Origin: Halobellus captivus
Lineage (GTDB): Archaea; Halobacteriota; Halobacteria; Halobacteriales; Haloferacaceae
Reading direction: 5' to 3'
Assembly: GCF_007655485.1 (NCBI RefSeq)
Contig: NZ_VJXQ01000002.1
Span: 431,183-495,182 of the forward strand
DNA length: 64,000 nt
Every line of letters starts with the position of its first letter. Within the stretch, counting starts at the first letter, position 1. Below are positions 44,934 through 52,482 of the stretch, in pieces. A program made the position numbers and the translations under genes. The notes beneath the pieces are model-generated. The model did no database searches. It saw nothing but the letters and a program-made list of their open reading frames with translations, and was not told the DNA's origin.

Positions 44934-46037
44934 TCAGATGCCGAACGAGGTCAGCCACGATCGGAACAGGTCGGTCGGTGATCTCCTGTCGCGTCCGGGA
45001 GCGTCACCCGCCTGTCCGGGCATCTCGCTGGGCTGGCCACGGTCTGCGGTTCCGCGGTCATTCCCCGGTGTGTCCTTCGATTCGCCCTGGTTCGACCGTG
45101 AGCTATCACTCCCGTTTGGAGACGCGTTCCTATTTTCCAGCACGTCTGATGCTGGTGCGTTCGGGTTTCCCGGCAGATCACTCCGGTTCTCGTTCGTTTC
45201 GGCGTCGACAGAGACTCGCCCCGGTCGATCGCCGTTTCGTCCCGGTGCGTCACCGGCCTGCCCCGGTGGACCCCCACGCTGCCCCATCGCCGCTGTTTTC
45301 ATCCCCTGTCCGGAGTTCTGTCCCGCGATTCCCCGAGCGACCTCGGCGACCTCGGGCCCCGAGAGGTTCCGCGCCTCCGTTCGGAGTACCTCGATGTTCG
45401 AGGCGTTGATACCGTTCGCCTCTCGAACCGACTCCGGCAGTGACGAAGCGCTCTCGTTGGCCTGTCCGAGTCGCCGTTCCACCGCGTTGATCTCGGCTGT
45501 CAACCGCGCTGCGGTCGCGCGGTATCGCCCGTCGGAAATCTCTCCGGCCTCGTGGGCCTCCTCCAGTTCGTCGAGTCGCTCTCGAAGCCGTTCGATCCGT
45601 TCGCGGCTGTCGTCGACGTCGGTCGCGATAACCGCGGCCTTGGAGTCGTTCGTGGCTGCCGCGGCGACGCGCTGGCCGAACGCACGCGAGGAGACCTCGC
45701 TATCGACTTCCGTGCGCTGAACGGCGATCACACCGGCCAGTTGCGCGCCCGGGCTGAGGGCCGACGAATCGTTCTCAGCAGCGTCCGAGTCGTCCTCGGC
45801 GGTCGTCGTCGTTTCGTTCTCGTCCGCCGACGGCTCATTCGCTTCGGCTGTCGCCTCGCTCGCTTGTTCTGTGGCGGTTTCGTTGTCTCGCACCTGCGCT
45901 GCCGTCGAGTCGGTACTCGACGCGGAAGCGTCAGCAAGCGATGCCTGCGAATTTACCCCCGTCGCGGCTGCGATGCCGACGGGAACCGTCCCGATAACGA
46001 CGACGAGCACGACAAGGAGCGTTACTGCGGATCGCAT
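44934..46037 (-). CDS. Secreted acidic coiled-coil protein (haloarchaeal DUF7096-like)
   Basis: A 367-aa exported protein. The signal is MRSAVTLLVVLVVVIGTVPVG. Low-complexity acidic sequence (EATAEANEPSADENETTTT) leads to a conserved-looking core (residues about 110-270) with a coiled coil SRERIERLRERLDELEEAHE. A disordered Pro/Gly-rich tail carries two PGQAGDAPGR repeats. GGGGAG 6-11 bp before ATG 46037 supports this start over ATG 46067. Function unknown. It lies downstream of a membrane-bound wHTH gene on the same strand, a pairing I associate with haloarchaea; the DUF number is from memory. Confidence 0.75.
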   Translation of the reverse strand: MRSAVTLLVVLVVVIGTVPVGIAAATGVNSQASLADASASSTDSTAAQVRDNETATEQASEATAEANEPSADENETTTTAEDDSDAAENDSSALSPGAQLAGVIAVQRTEVDSEVSSRAFGQRVAAAATNDSKAAVIATDVDDSRERIERLRERLDELEEAHEAGEISDGRYRATAARLTAEINAVERRLGQANESASSLPESVREANGINASNIEVLRTEARNLSGPEVAEVARGIAGQNSGQGMKTAAMGQRGGPPGQAGDAPGRNGDRPGRVSVDAETNENRSDLPGNPNAPASDVLENRNASPNGSDSSRSNQGESKDTPGNDRGTADRGQPSEMPGQAGDAPGRDRRSPTDLFRSWLTSFGI

Positions 46038-46191
46038 CTTGCTCTCCCCTACAACACGGATCGGCATATACCTCAAACATCCTTTGGCCCAGTTACGCCG
46101 ACTTAATTCGGATTTTGTCGCCGACTGCGACGGTGTGTCACCGGTACTGTCAGAACGGGTGCGAGGTCGGTCCGCTTGCCGCCGACTGCGT

Positions 46192-47466
46192 TCACTCCTC
46201 ATCATCTCGCCCCGGTTCCAAGCTCTCTCCGGGAAGCACGAGGACGTTTTCGCGGCCCAGGCGGAACGCGTCGAGTTTGTCCTCGTCCCGCATTTTCCGG
46301 ATCACCTGACTCGTCTTCGCATCGGTCCAGTCGAGTGTCTGTGCGACCTCCTGCTGCTTCATCCGGCCGCCCTCGTGTTCGACGAGCGCGAGCACCCGCT
46401 CCTCGTTGCTGAGCAGCTCGTCCTCCCAAGGCGGCGCGCCGCCCGCCCCGGTCTCGTCGGCGGCCGCCACGCCCGCCGCACCCTCTCCCGTCGCCGAACC
46501 ACCTGTCGGCGAACCGTCCGAACCGTCCCCGGCAGTTTCATCGGTGCCACCGCCGGTTGCAGCCGAACTGGCGGATCCGTCGTCTCCAGTAGTCGCCGCG
46601 GGTCCAGCCCCCGAAGTCGTGCTCACGTCGGCGGAGGGGTCGCCACCAGGCCCCACACCCGCTCGTTCGCGACGTCGATACAACAGCCACCCGACGGCAC
46701 CACCAACGATCAGGAGTCCCAGCGCGCCGAGAATGAGTCCGTTGACGTCGCTGCTTTCACTCGACCCATCACCGGCATCGTCGGCCCCTGTCGTAGTCGA
46801 ATCACCGGCGGGCGGCGCCTCGGTGACCAGGACGGTCGGTTCGTTCGCGCCGAAATCGAGCGGGCCGTTCCAGACGACGATCCGGGAGTTCAACCGCGTA
46901 TCGTCCGGCTCCGGCTGCACCGTGTCGAGCGCGTATCCGTCCGGCCAGGAGAACTGCAAGGAGGTCTCTTCGTCGAGGAAGAGCCCGGCGAGCGCGTCGC
47001 CCGCGCGGATCTCCCCGTCCTCGACGACGGCGAAGTTCGTCCAGACGAACGTGTAGGTCACGACGCCGTACTCTTGCCCCAGTGTCTGTGTGGAGGTCGC
47101 GACACTGACGTCCGCTATCGTCATCTCGCGGCCGGTCGCGTTCTCCGCGGTCGCCGCGGTCGACTCCATACGCTCGCGGAACTGTGAGGTGTACGCCGAT
47201 TCGTTGGCTTCGATGTCGCTTTGGAGGCTCTCGAACGCTTCGGTCGCGTTCTCATCGTCGAGGCGGACGCGGTACTCGACCGCCCACGCCGCGCTGCCAT
47301 CCTCAGTGAGCGCGACTTGCATCGATACATCGTCCGGCGCGATCTGCGTTCCGACGATCGTGTCCGTCGTCTGCGCCGACGCGCCCTGCGCCGTCGTGCC
47401 GACGCCCCCGATGAGAGCGGCAACGACGAGGACGACACAAACGAAACGCACTGCGCGATCGGTCAT
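46192..47466 (-). CDS. Membrane-spanning winged-HTH regulator with extracellular sensor
   Basis: A 424-aa one-component regulator. It has a signal peptide (RAVRFVCVVLVVAALIGGVG), an extracellular domain to about residue 230, a single span GLILGALGLLIVGGAVGWLL, a long Gly/Ser/Asp linker, and a cytosolic C-terminal winged HTH (LLSNEERVLALVEHEGGRM, QQEVAQTLDWTDAKTSQVI). It would link an outside signal, perhaps cell-surface state, to transcription. The secreted protein at 44934 starts 155 bp downstream and is a plausible partner or target. ATG 47466 is set by the signal peptide. Confidence 0.87.
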   Translation of the reverse strand: MTDRAVRFVCVVLVVAALIGGVGTTAQGASAQTTDTIVGTQIAPDDVSMQVALTEDGSAAWAVEYRVRLDDENATEAFESLQSDIEANESAYTSQFRERMESTAATAENATGREMTIADVSVATSTQTLGQEYGVVTYTFVWTNFAVVEDGEIRAGDALAGLFLDEETSLQFSWPDGYALDTVQPEPDDTRLNSRIVVWNGPLDFGANEPTVLVTEAPPAGDSTTTGADDAGDGSSESSDVNGLILGALGLLIVGGAVGWLLYRRRERAGVGPGGDPSADVSTTSGAGPAATTGDDGSASSAATGGGTDETAGDGSDGSPTGGSATGEGAAGVAAADETGAGGAPPWEDELLSNEERVLALVEHEGGRMKQQEVAQTLDWTDAKTSQVIRKMRDEDKLDAFRLGRENVLVLPGESLEPGRDDEE

Positions 47467-47586
47467 TTCGTAGCTATCTCGTACCGGGGGGCACAAACAA
47501 CTTCCGAGACTGAACGTCCCAATTATTTGAATTATGCGAGACGGCGGAGATCGAACCCCGGTCGAGATAGATCGGTCAACCGCGGC

Positions 47587-48060
47587 TCACACGTCGAATA
47601 CCACGTAGCCCACCCAGCCCGCTTTGGTTTCCTCGACGCGCATCTCCGAGTACGTCACGGCCTTCACCTCTCGGGCGTCAAGCGTCGCGAGCGGGATGCC
47701 GCGGTACGTCCCCGAGAGTCGCCACTCGACCACAGCCGCACCGTCTGTCTCGCCATCTGCGTTGTCGGTGACTTCGCCGTGTTCTCCGGCCACGTTTCGG
47801 ACCTGCACTCGGTTGTCGACCGGCAGTACGCTGCGAACGTCTCGTTCGTAGATCAGTTGATCGAGATAGTCGAACAGCAGCGCCTCCAGGCTCTCGGCTG
47901 CGACGTCGACATCGTAGCGTTCGGCGCTCGTCGTCGCGGGAATCTCATCGCAAGAGGCGGCGGCGAGCCCGTTCGCGACCGCGCCGAACAGCGTCGAGAG
48001 ATCGGGCGCGATCGCTTCGACGGCGACGTCCGCGGTGTGCTCGCGAAGCTCGAAGGACAT
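47587..48060 (-). CDS. Archease (RtcB tRNA-ligase activator)
   Basis: A 157-aa archease, which speeds guanylylation of the RNA ligase RtcB during tRNA splicing. Conserved features are the start FELREHTADVAVEAIAPDL with the metal-binding Asp, central LESLEALLFDYLDQLIYERD-type helix and the end LDAREVKAVTYSEMRVEET. The C-terminal VFDV matches the family's end. RtcB is not in the window. ATG 48060 agrees with homologues; the open frame upstream is not conserved. Confidence 0.95.
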   Translation of the reverse strand: MSFELREHTADVAVEAIAPDLSTLFGAVANGLAAASCDEIPATTSAERYDVDVAAESLEALLFDYLDQLIYERDVRSVLPVDNRVQVRNVAGEHGEVTDNADGETDGAAVVEWRLSGTYRGIPLATLDAREVKAVTYSEMRVEETKAGWVGYVVFDV

Positions 48061-48120
48061 ACGGAACGCGACGGTCGGGGCCAGCCTGTGTCTTCCGGTT
48101 ACCGCCCTGGAGTGCCAACC

Positions 48121-48192
48121 GTTCAGACGGCGCTTCACTTAATCAGACAATGGTTGACTCGGTCGGACGACGCCTCACTCGGTCAGATATCG
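48121..48192. repeat. Degenerate 20-bp tandem repeats
   Basis: Units at 48121-48140, 48141-48160 and 48161-48180, plus a part at 48181, align on T(C/T)(A/G)GAC...TCACT. Units 1 and 3 match at about 15 of 20 positions. The tract fills the spacer between archease and the DUF502 gene. Confidence 0.5.
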
Positions 48193-48210
48193 TCCCGAGA
48201 ACTCCGATAA

Positions 48211-49176
48211 TCAGTCGTCGTCGCGAGAGTCCTCGGTGGATTCCCCCGAATCGCCGGTATCGGGGTCCCGCTCGCGCCGGGCCAACTCGTGCGGCGTCTC
48301 TGCGTGGGCGGGGTCGACCCGTTCGTCGTACCGCCGTTGTTGATCGGTCTCCTCTGATGCCGGTGCCACGTTCGCGTCGGGAGCGGCCGCATCGCCGTCC
48401 CCGTCGGAATCGACCGCATCGCCGTTCCCGTCGAGGTCGACGTCGGTCAGCGAGTTCAGCTCCGCCCGTGAGAGTCCATCTGCCGTGTCCGTAAGTGCGA
48501 CGCCGCTCGTGACGATCGCCTGCACTCCCTCTTCGACGGTCATATCGACGTCCATCACCCGACTCTCCGGGAGGTGCACGAGGTGGCCGCCCATCACCGG
48601 GTTCGGCGCGAGCGGGAGAAACAGCGTGAGCATCTCCTCGTGGCCCGCGGCCGTCCGGAGAACCTCCGGCGTCTCCGTCGTGACGAATCCGAGCGTGTAC
48701 GCCCCTTCGTGCGGAAATTCGACCAGTTTGACCTCGCGGAAGTTCTCCGCGTCGGAATCGAGCATCACGTCGCTCATCCGCCGAAAGCTTTCGTACACCG
48801 ATCCCACGCCGGGGATCTGTCCGATGACGTAGTCGAACTGATCGACGGCGCGCTCTCCGTATCGGGAACTGTTCACCACGAGGCCGATGCCGATGACCGC
48901 GCCGAAGACGATGACGGGAACGGCGGCTTCGATGATCCGTTCGGGGTCGATGTTCAACACGTCGGGGACCATCGAGACGACCGGCAGCACGACGACGACG
49001 TCGGAAAACAGGTTCAGATACCCGTAGACGGCGTTGAACAGGAACAGAAAGACGGCGACGGTGATGACGAGCGGGACCACGACCGCGAGTCCGGAGATGA
49101 ACGCCTCGCGGAGGACGTCGTACATCGATTTCCGAACACCGCGCATCGAGGGCACAGCGGGGCCTGCGTCAGACAT
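48211..49176 (-). CDS. DUF502 family membrane protein
   Basis: A 321-aa protein. Two N-terminal membrane helices (AFISGLAVVVPLVITVAVFLF and VPVIVFGAVIGIGLVVNSS) frame a DUF502 core with IPGVGSVYESFRRMSDVML and LVEFPHEGAYTLGFVTTE, and ALAPNPVMGGHLVHLPES-type sequence (LPLAPNPVMGG). The last 100 residues are an acidic Asp/Gly repeat-like tail, usual for halophilic versions. Family function is unknown. ATG at 49176 (MSDAGPAVPSMRG) is preferred over starts further upstream. Confidence 0.9.
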   Translation of the reverse strand: MSDAGPAVPSMRGVRKSMYDVLREAFISGLAVVVPLVITVAVFLFLFNAVYGYLNLFSDVVVVLPVVSMVPDVLNIDPERIIEAAVPVIVFGAVIGIGLVVNSSRYGERAVDQFDYVIGQIPGVGSVYESFRRMSDVMLDSDAENFREVKLVEFPHEGAYTLGFVTTETPEVLRTAAGHEEMLTLFLPLAPNPVMGGHLVHLPESRVMDVDMTVEEGVQAIVTSGVALTDTADGLSRAELNSLTDVDLDGNGDAVDSDGDGDAAAPDANVAPASEETDQQRRYDERVDPAHAETPHELARRERDPDTGDSGESTEDSRDDD

Positions 49177-49328
49177 ACGTACGCCGCCGGTACGAAGCAT
49201 CCCCTCAAAATTCCCCTGGGTCCGGTACCTCCCCGTCGGGAAGGGGCCGAGCACGCTGGCGAGGAACGATATCGGGCGCGCGCCGATCGGCGAGGAGCTT
49301 TATCCGGTTCGCGCCCCGAGTGTGGAGT

Positions 49329-50015
49329 ATGCCGATGAAGGGCGGCGACAGCGACGAGTACCGCGAGATCGACCGCTGGGACGGCGGCGTCGGCTGGGTG
49401 GCCTATCCCGAGGAGACGATGCAGCGCGCGAGCCACGCGCTCGTCGGCGACGGCGGCGGCGTCTGGGTTATCGATCCCGTCGATACCCCCGACATCGATG
49501 CGTTGATTGCCGAGTTCGGCGACGTCGCGGGCGTCGTCGTCGGTCTCGACAGGCACACGCGCGACGCGGCCGCGTTCGCGCGCCGTCACGACGCGTCGGT
49601 GTACGTCCCGCGATGGATGACCGGCGTCGCCGACGAGATTGACGCGCCGGTCGAGCGGTTCGACACCGAGCTCGGAGGGTCCGGGTTCGAGGCGTTTCGA
49701 ATCAAGGACTCGACGCTCCCGCCGTGGCAGGAGGTCGGGCTGTATCACCCCGATGAGGGGACCCTCGTCGTTCCCGAAGCGGTCGGTACAGTCGCGTACT
49801 TCTGTGCTCCGGGCGAGCGTCTCGGCGTGCATCCGATGCTCCGTCCGATGCCGCCTCGGCGCGTGCTGTCGGGGTTCGATCCCGAACGCGTGCTCGTCGG
49901 CCACGGGGCTGGCGTGACGTCCGACGCTTCGTCGGCGCTTCGCGACGCGCTCGCGAACGCGCGGACGAACCTCCCCGGTGCCTATGGGCGGGCGCTCAAA
50001 GAGATGCTGTCCTAA
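49329..50015 (+). CDS. Haloarchaeal protein resembling a degenerate metallo-beta-lactamase fold
   Basis: A 228-aa protein beginning near IDRWDGGVGWVAYPEETMQR. The strand order and segments VWVIDPVDTPDIDAL, VAGVVVGLDRHTRDAAAFAR, GTLVVPEAVGTV and ERVLVGHGAGV follow the MBL-fold pattern. However, the HxHxDH motif is reduced to LDRHTRDAA, so catalysis as a zinc hydrolase is uncertain. Functions of such proteins are not known. ATG 49329, with ATG 49320 as an alternative. Divergent from the DUF502 gene. The stop lies inside a 24-bp repeat. Confidence 0.72.
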   Translation: MPMKGGDSDEYREIDRWDGGVGWVAYPEETMQRASHALVGDGGGVWVIDPVDTPDIDALIAEFGDVAGVVVGLDRHTRDAAAFARRHDASVYVPRWMTGVADEIDAPVERFDTELGGSGFEAFRIKDSTLPPWQEVGLYHPDEGTLVVPEAVGTVAYFCAPGERLGVHPMLRPMPPRRVLSGFDPERVLVGHGAGVTSDASSALRDALANARTNLPGAYGRALKEMLS

Positions 50016-50075
50016 TCGGTGCATCCGATGCGGTCCTAACCGGCGAGTTCGATTCGGTCCTAACCGGCGAGTCCG
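50004..50075. repeat. Three tandem repeats, period exactly 24 bp
   Basis: GTCCTAA recurs at 50009, 50033 and 50057, each within a 24-bp unit (TCGGTCCTAACCGGCGAGT-type). Copies 2 and 3 are nearly identical; copy 1 contains the stop codon of the upstream gene (TAA 50013-50015), so each further copy repeats an in-frame TAA. Confidence 0.92.
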
Positions 50076-50150
50076 TAGGAGAAATACAGAGGAGGGACCG
50101 CTGTCGTCGACGCCGACGACGTTTTTACTCGGGCGGCCGTCTCACTGGTC

Positions 50151-50567
50151 GTGGTCTACATCACGAGCGGGCTGTTGGGGGCACTCCTGGAGATGGCCGA
50201 GGCGGAGGAACCGACCTCCGTCAGCGTCGTCCTCGAATCGACGCCCGCGAGGGAGTTCGAGACCGGCCTCTCGCTCGGTCCGGAGACGCCGGTACTCACT
50301 CATTTCTACTTCCCCGAGGCGAGCGGGTCGGTAACTGCAGTTTTCGGGATGGACCTGGGAACGCCCGCGGGTCGGAGTCGCGCCCGGTTCGTCTCACACC
50401 CGCAGGGACCGCTGGAACCGACGCGCGAGGACACCTTCGCCGCCGCGCTCGTCGTCGCGGTGCCGCCGTGGGAGGTGGCGTCGTGTGCGGTCTTCGACCG
50501 CGAGGGCCGCGAACTCGATCTCGACGTGCTCGACGTCGAACCGCCCGAGGATTCTGTCGCCGGATAA
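50151..50567 (+). CDS. Conserved haloarchaeal protein of unknown function
   Basis: A 138-aa alpha/beta protein that starts at GTG (VYITSGLLGALLEMAEAEEP). Further segments are TPVLTHFYFPEASGSVTAVF, MDLGTPAGRSRARFVSHP and ALVVAVPPWEVASCAVFDR. Similar haloarchaeal proteins exist to my knowledge without a named function; no catalytic motif is clear. Convergent with a ribbon-helix-helix gene, 25 bp between stops. Confidence 0.7.
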   Translation: MVYITSGLLGALLEMAEAEEPTSVSVVLESTPAREFETGLSLGPETPVLTHFYFPEASGSVTAVFGMDLGTPAGRSRARFVSHPQGPLEPTREDTFAAALVVAVPPWEVASCAVFDREGRELDLDVLDVEPPEDSVAG

Positions 50568-50592
50568 CCGACAGAAAGCGGATCAGGTCCCG

Positions 50593-50805
50593 TCAGCGAT
50601 CCAGATAGCCCAAGTCCGCGAGCTGTTCGGCGATATCCTCGAACTGCGCCTCCGTGAGCTCGCCCTCCCGCTGGTACTGGATGACGATGCTCCGCAGGAG
50701 GAATCGCACGAGATCGCTGGTGCTCGAAAAGCTGGTCCCCTCGATGGTCTCGTCGACCCGCTCGGCCAGGTCTTTCGGGATCGAGACGGTCGTGTACTCG
50801 GTCAT
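50593..50805 (-). CDS. Ribbon-helix-helix (CopG-type) DNA-binding protein
   Basis: A 70-aa protein. The N-terminal strand TEYTTVSIPKDLAERVDETI and helices TSFSSTSDLVRFLLRSIVIQ are a full RHH domain; the C-terminal 20 residues are an acidic helix. It probably binds DNA as a dimer. No toxin-like gene is adjacent on the same strand, so antitoxin function is unsupported. ATG at 50805; the frame further upstream is antisense to the next gene. Confidence 0.87.
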   Translation of the reverse strand: MTEYTTVSIPKDLAERVDETIEGTSFSSTSDLVRFLLRSIVIQYQREGELTEAQFEDIAEQLADLGYLDR

Positions 50806-50840
50806 CGTCTGAACGGTCCGAGGCGACGAGCGAACAAAAC

Positions 50841-50881
50841 CCTGTGGAGTCGATCGGACGGGATCCTGTGGAGTCGATCGC
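50841..50881. repeat. Tandem repeat, 16-bp core, period 24 bp
   Basis: CCTGTGGAGTCGATCG occurs at 50841-50856 and at 50865-50880, exactly 24 bp apart. The repeat lies in the divergent spacer between the RHH gene and the DUF5789 gene. Confidence 0.9.
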
Positions 50882-50929
50882 GGTCGGGAGCCGAGGGTTT
50901 TTCCATCCCCCGAACCGTAGCCGTCGGCG

Positions 50930-51253
50930 ATGGCTGTCAGACCACCGCAGCAGGGCGGAGACGAACCCGACTCGCTGGAGTTCGGCATCGCGGCGCTCAC
51001 TCCGTACCTCTCGGAGGCGGACCTCACCTTCCCCGCGACGAGCGACGAGATCGTGCGCGCACTCGGCGATCCCGAGATTCCCTACGATGCCAACGATAAC
51101 GCGGTCGCGCTCTCGGAGGCGCTCAACGCGGTCGGTCCGAATCGGTTCGATACTAAGCGGGAGCTCCTCGACGCGCTCCACCCCGTCTTCGAGGAGTATC
51201 GCGCGTCGAGCGGTGGCGTCTTCTCACAGCTTCGGGCACTGTTGCCGTTCTAA
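50930..51253 (+). CDS. DUF5789 family protein
   Basis: A 107-aa haloarchaeal protein. Conserved text includes LEFGIAALTPYLSEADLTFP, EIVRALGDPEIPYDANDN, ALSEALNAVGPNRFDTKREL and the end SQLRALLPF. It is all-helical and acidic, related to the DUF2795 group, with no assigned function. ATG at 50930. Confidence 0.85.
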   Translation: MAVRPPQQGGDEPDSLEFGIAALTPYLSEADLTFPATSDEIVRALGDPEIPYDANDNAVALSEALNAVGPNRFDTKRELLDALHPVFEEYRASSGGVFSQLRALLPF

Positions 51254-51276
51254 TCCCACCCTTTTCCATCGTCTTC

Positions 51277-51295
51277 GGTCGCGCGAAGCGCGACC
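51277..51295. terminator. GC-rich hairpin after DUF5789
   Basis: GGTCGCGC-GAA-GCGCGACC is a perfect 8-bp stem with a three-base loop, 24 bp after the DUF5789 stop; CAAAAATC follows at about 51306. It may mark transcript ends. Similar GCGCGAAGCGCG hairpins are common in haloarchaeal spacers. Confidence 0.45.
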
Positions 51296-51407
51296 TCGAG
51301 CCCCCGCAAAAATCTGGAGCGTGAAACTCCGCTCGGCTCCCAGTGCGAGCCTCGCGGGACGGCGCGTAGCGTCGACCTCGTTGGCACAATCGGCCCGGCA
51401 CCGACAC

Positions 51408-52334
51408 CTACGAGTCCGACTCCGTCGTCTCGTCGATCTTCTGGAGCGTGTCCCGATGCAGCGTCAAGATCAGGTCCGCGAGCACGCCGAACATCAGCAG
51501 TTGGACGCCGACGATGATTCCGAAGCCGGAGACGACCGCCAGCACCTCGTGTGAAATCCCGGCGAAGACCCACTCGACGCCGACGTAGACGGCGATGAGG
51601 AGACCGGTGAGCGTCGAAAAGACGCCCAGGCTTCCGAAATAAAAGAGTGGGTTGTTGGTCTTCGCGCGGCGATAGAGTTCGAGAAAGATGATCCCGCCGT
51701 CGCGGACCGGTCGGAGGTTGGTGTCGGATCCGGACGGGCGCGGAAGGTAGGAGATGGGCACGACCGTCGTCCGGATGCCGCGCTTTGCGCACTCGACAGA
51801 CATCTCCGTCTCGATGCCGAACCCGTCGGAAGAAAGCGTCATCCGCAGGAACGATTCGCGGGAAAACGCCCGGTACCCCGAGAGGATGTCCGCGAAGCGC
51901 TCGCCGTGGACGTACGCGAAGCCTCGGTTGATAATCCGGTTTCCGATCCGGTTGAACCGCGTCATCGCGCCTTCGTGGAGGTCTGCGAAGCGGTTGCCGA
52001 TGACGTGCTCGGCCTGGTCTTCGAGGAGCGGTTCGAGCATCGCGTCGGCGTCTTCGACCCGGTAGGTCGCATCGCCGTCGAGCATCAACACGTACTCGCG
52101 CTCGACATGTTCCGTGACGCCCTCGCGGACCGCTTGCCCCTTTCCAGTTCCCGACTGATAGACGACGCGCGCACCGCGAGCATCAGCGATCTGGTCGGTC
52201 TCGTCGTCGGAACCGCCGTCGACGACGAGGATGTCGTCGAAGCCCGCCCCCCGGAAATCGTCGATCACCTGGCCGATCGTCTCGGCCTCGTTGTAGGTGG
52301 GCACGAGGACGGTGACGTCGTCGAGCGATGGCAT
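51408..52334 (-). CDS. aglJ: GT2 glycosyltransferase, AglJ-like (dolichyl-phosphate sugar transferase)
   Basis: A 308-aa GT-A enzyme. The nucleotide-sugar site is VTVLVPTYNEAETIGQVI and VVDGGSDDETDQIA; the metal motif is LMLDGDATYRVED. The C-terminus has two membrane helices (LGVFSTLTGLLIAVYVGVEW, LAVVSGFGIIVGVQLLMFGV). The layout fits AglJ of haloarchaea, which puts the first sugar on dolichol phosphate for S-layer N-glycosylation. Exact sugar and assignment versus DPM-type relatives are inferred. Divergent from the GlmU-like gene, which could supply activated sugar. ATG 52334. Confidence 0.85.
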   Translation of the reverse strand: MPSLDDVTVLVPTYNEAETIGQVIDDFRGAGFDDILVVDGGSDDETDQIADARGARVVYQSGTGKGQAVREGVTEHVEREYVLMLDGDATYRVEDADAMLEPLLEDQAEHVIGNRFADLHEGAMTRFNRIGNRIINRGFAYVHGERFADILSGYRAFSRESFLRMTLSSDGFGIETEMSVECAKRGIRTTVVPISYLPRPSGSDTNLRPVRDGGIIFLELYRRAKTNNPLFYFGSLGVFSTLTGLLIAVYVGVEWVFAGISHEVLAVVSGFGIIVGVQLLMFGVLADLILTLHRDTLQKIDETTESDS

Positions 52335-52482
52335 TGCAGGCAGTGCGTCGGGGGTGCATAAAAGTGGTACCGGAACGCGGCGGCATCTTCGGGGTGGCTG
52401 CCCGGAGGGCGCCCGGTCGATCTCCGCCGGGACCGCCCGCGGACCACGGAATCTATACGCCGGTAGCCCGTTGCACAGGCAT

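Noticed and set aside
47518-47560. tRNA-like T-arm (GGGGTTCGATCTCC, minus strand) that might be an att remnant
   Set aside because: The stem does not pair fully, no matching acceptor, D-arm or anticodon arm is present, and no integrase gene is near.
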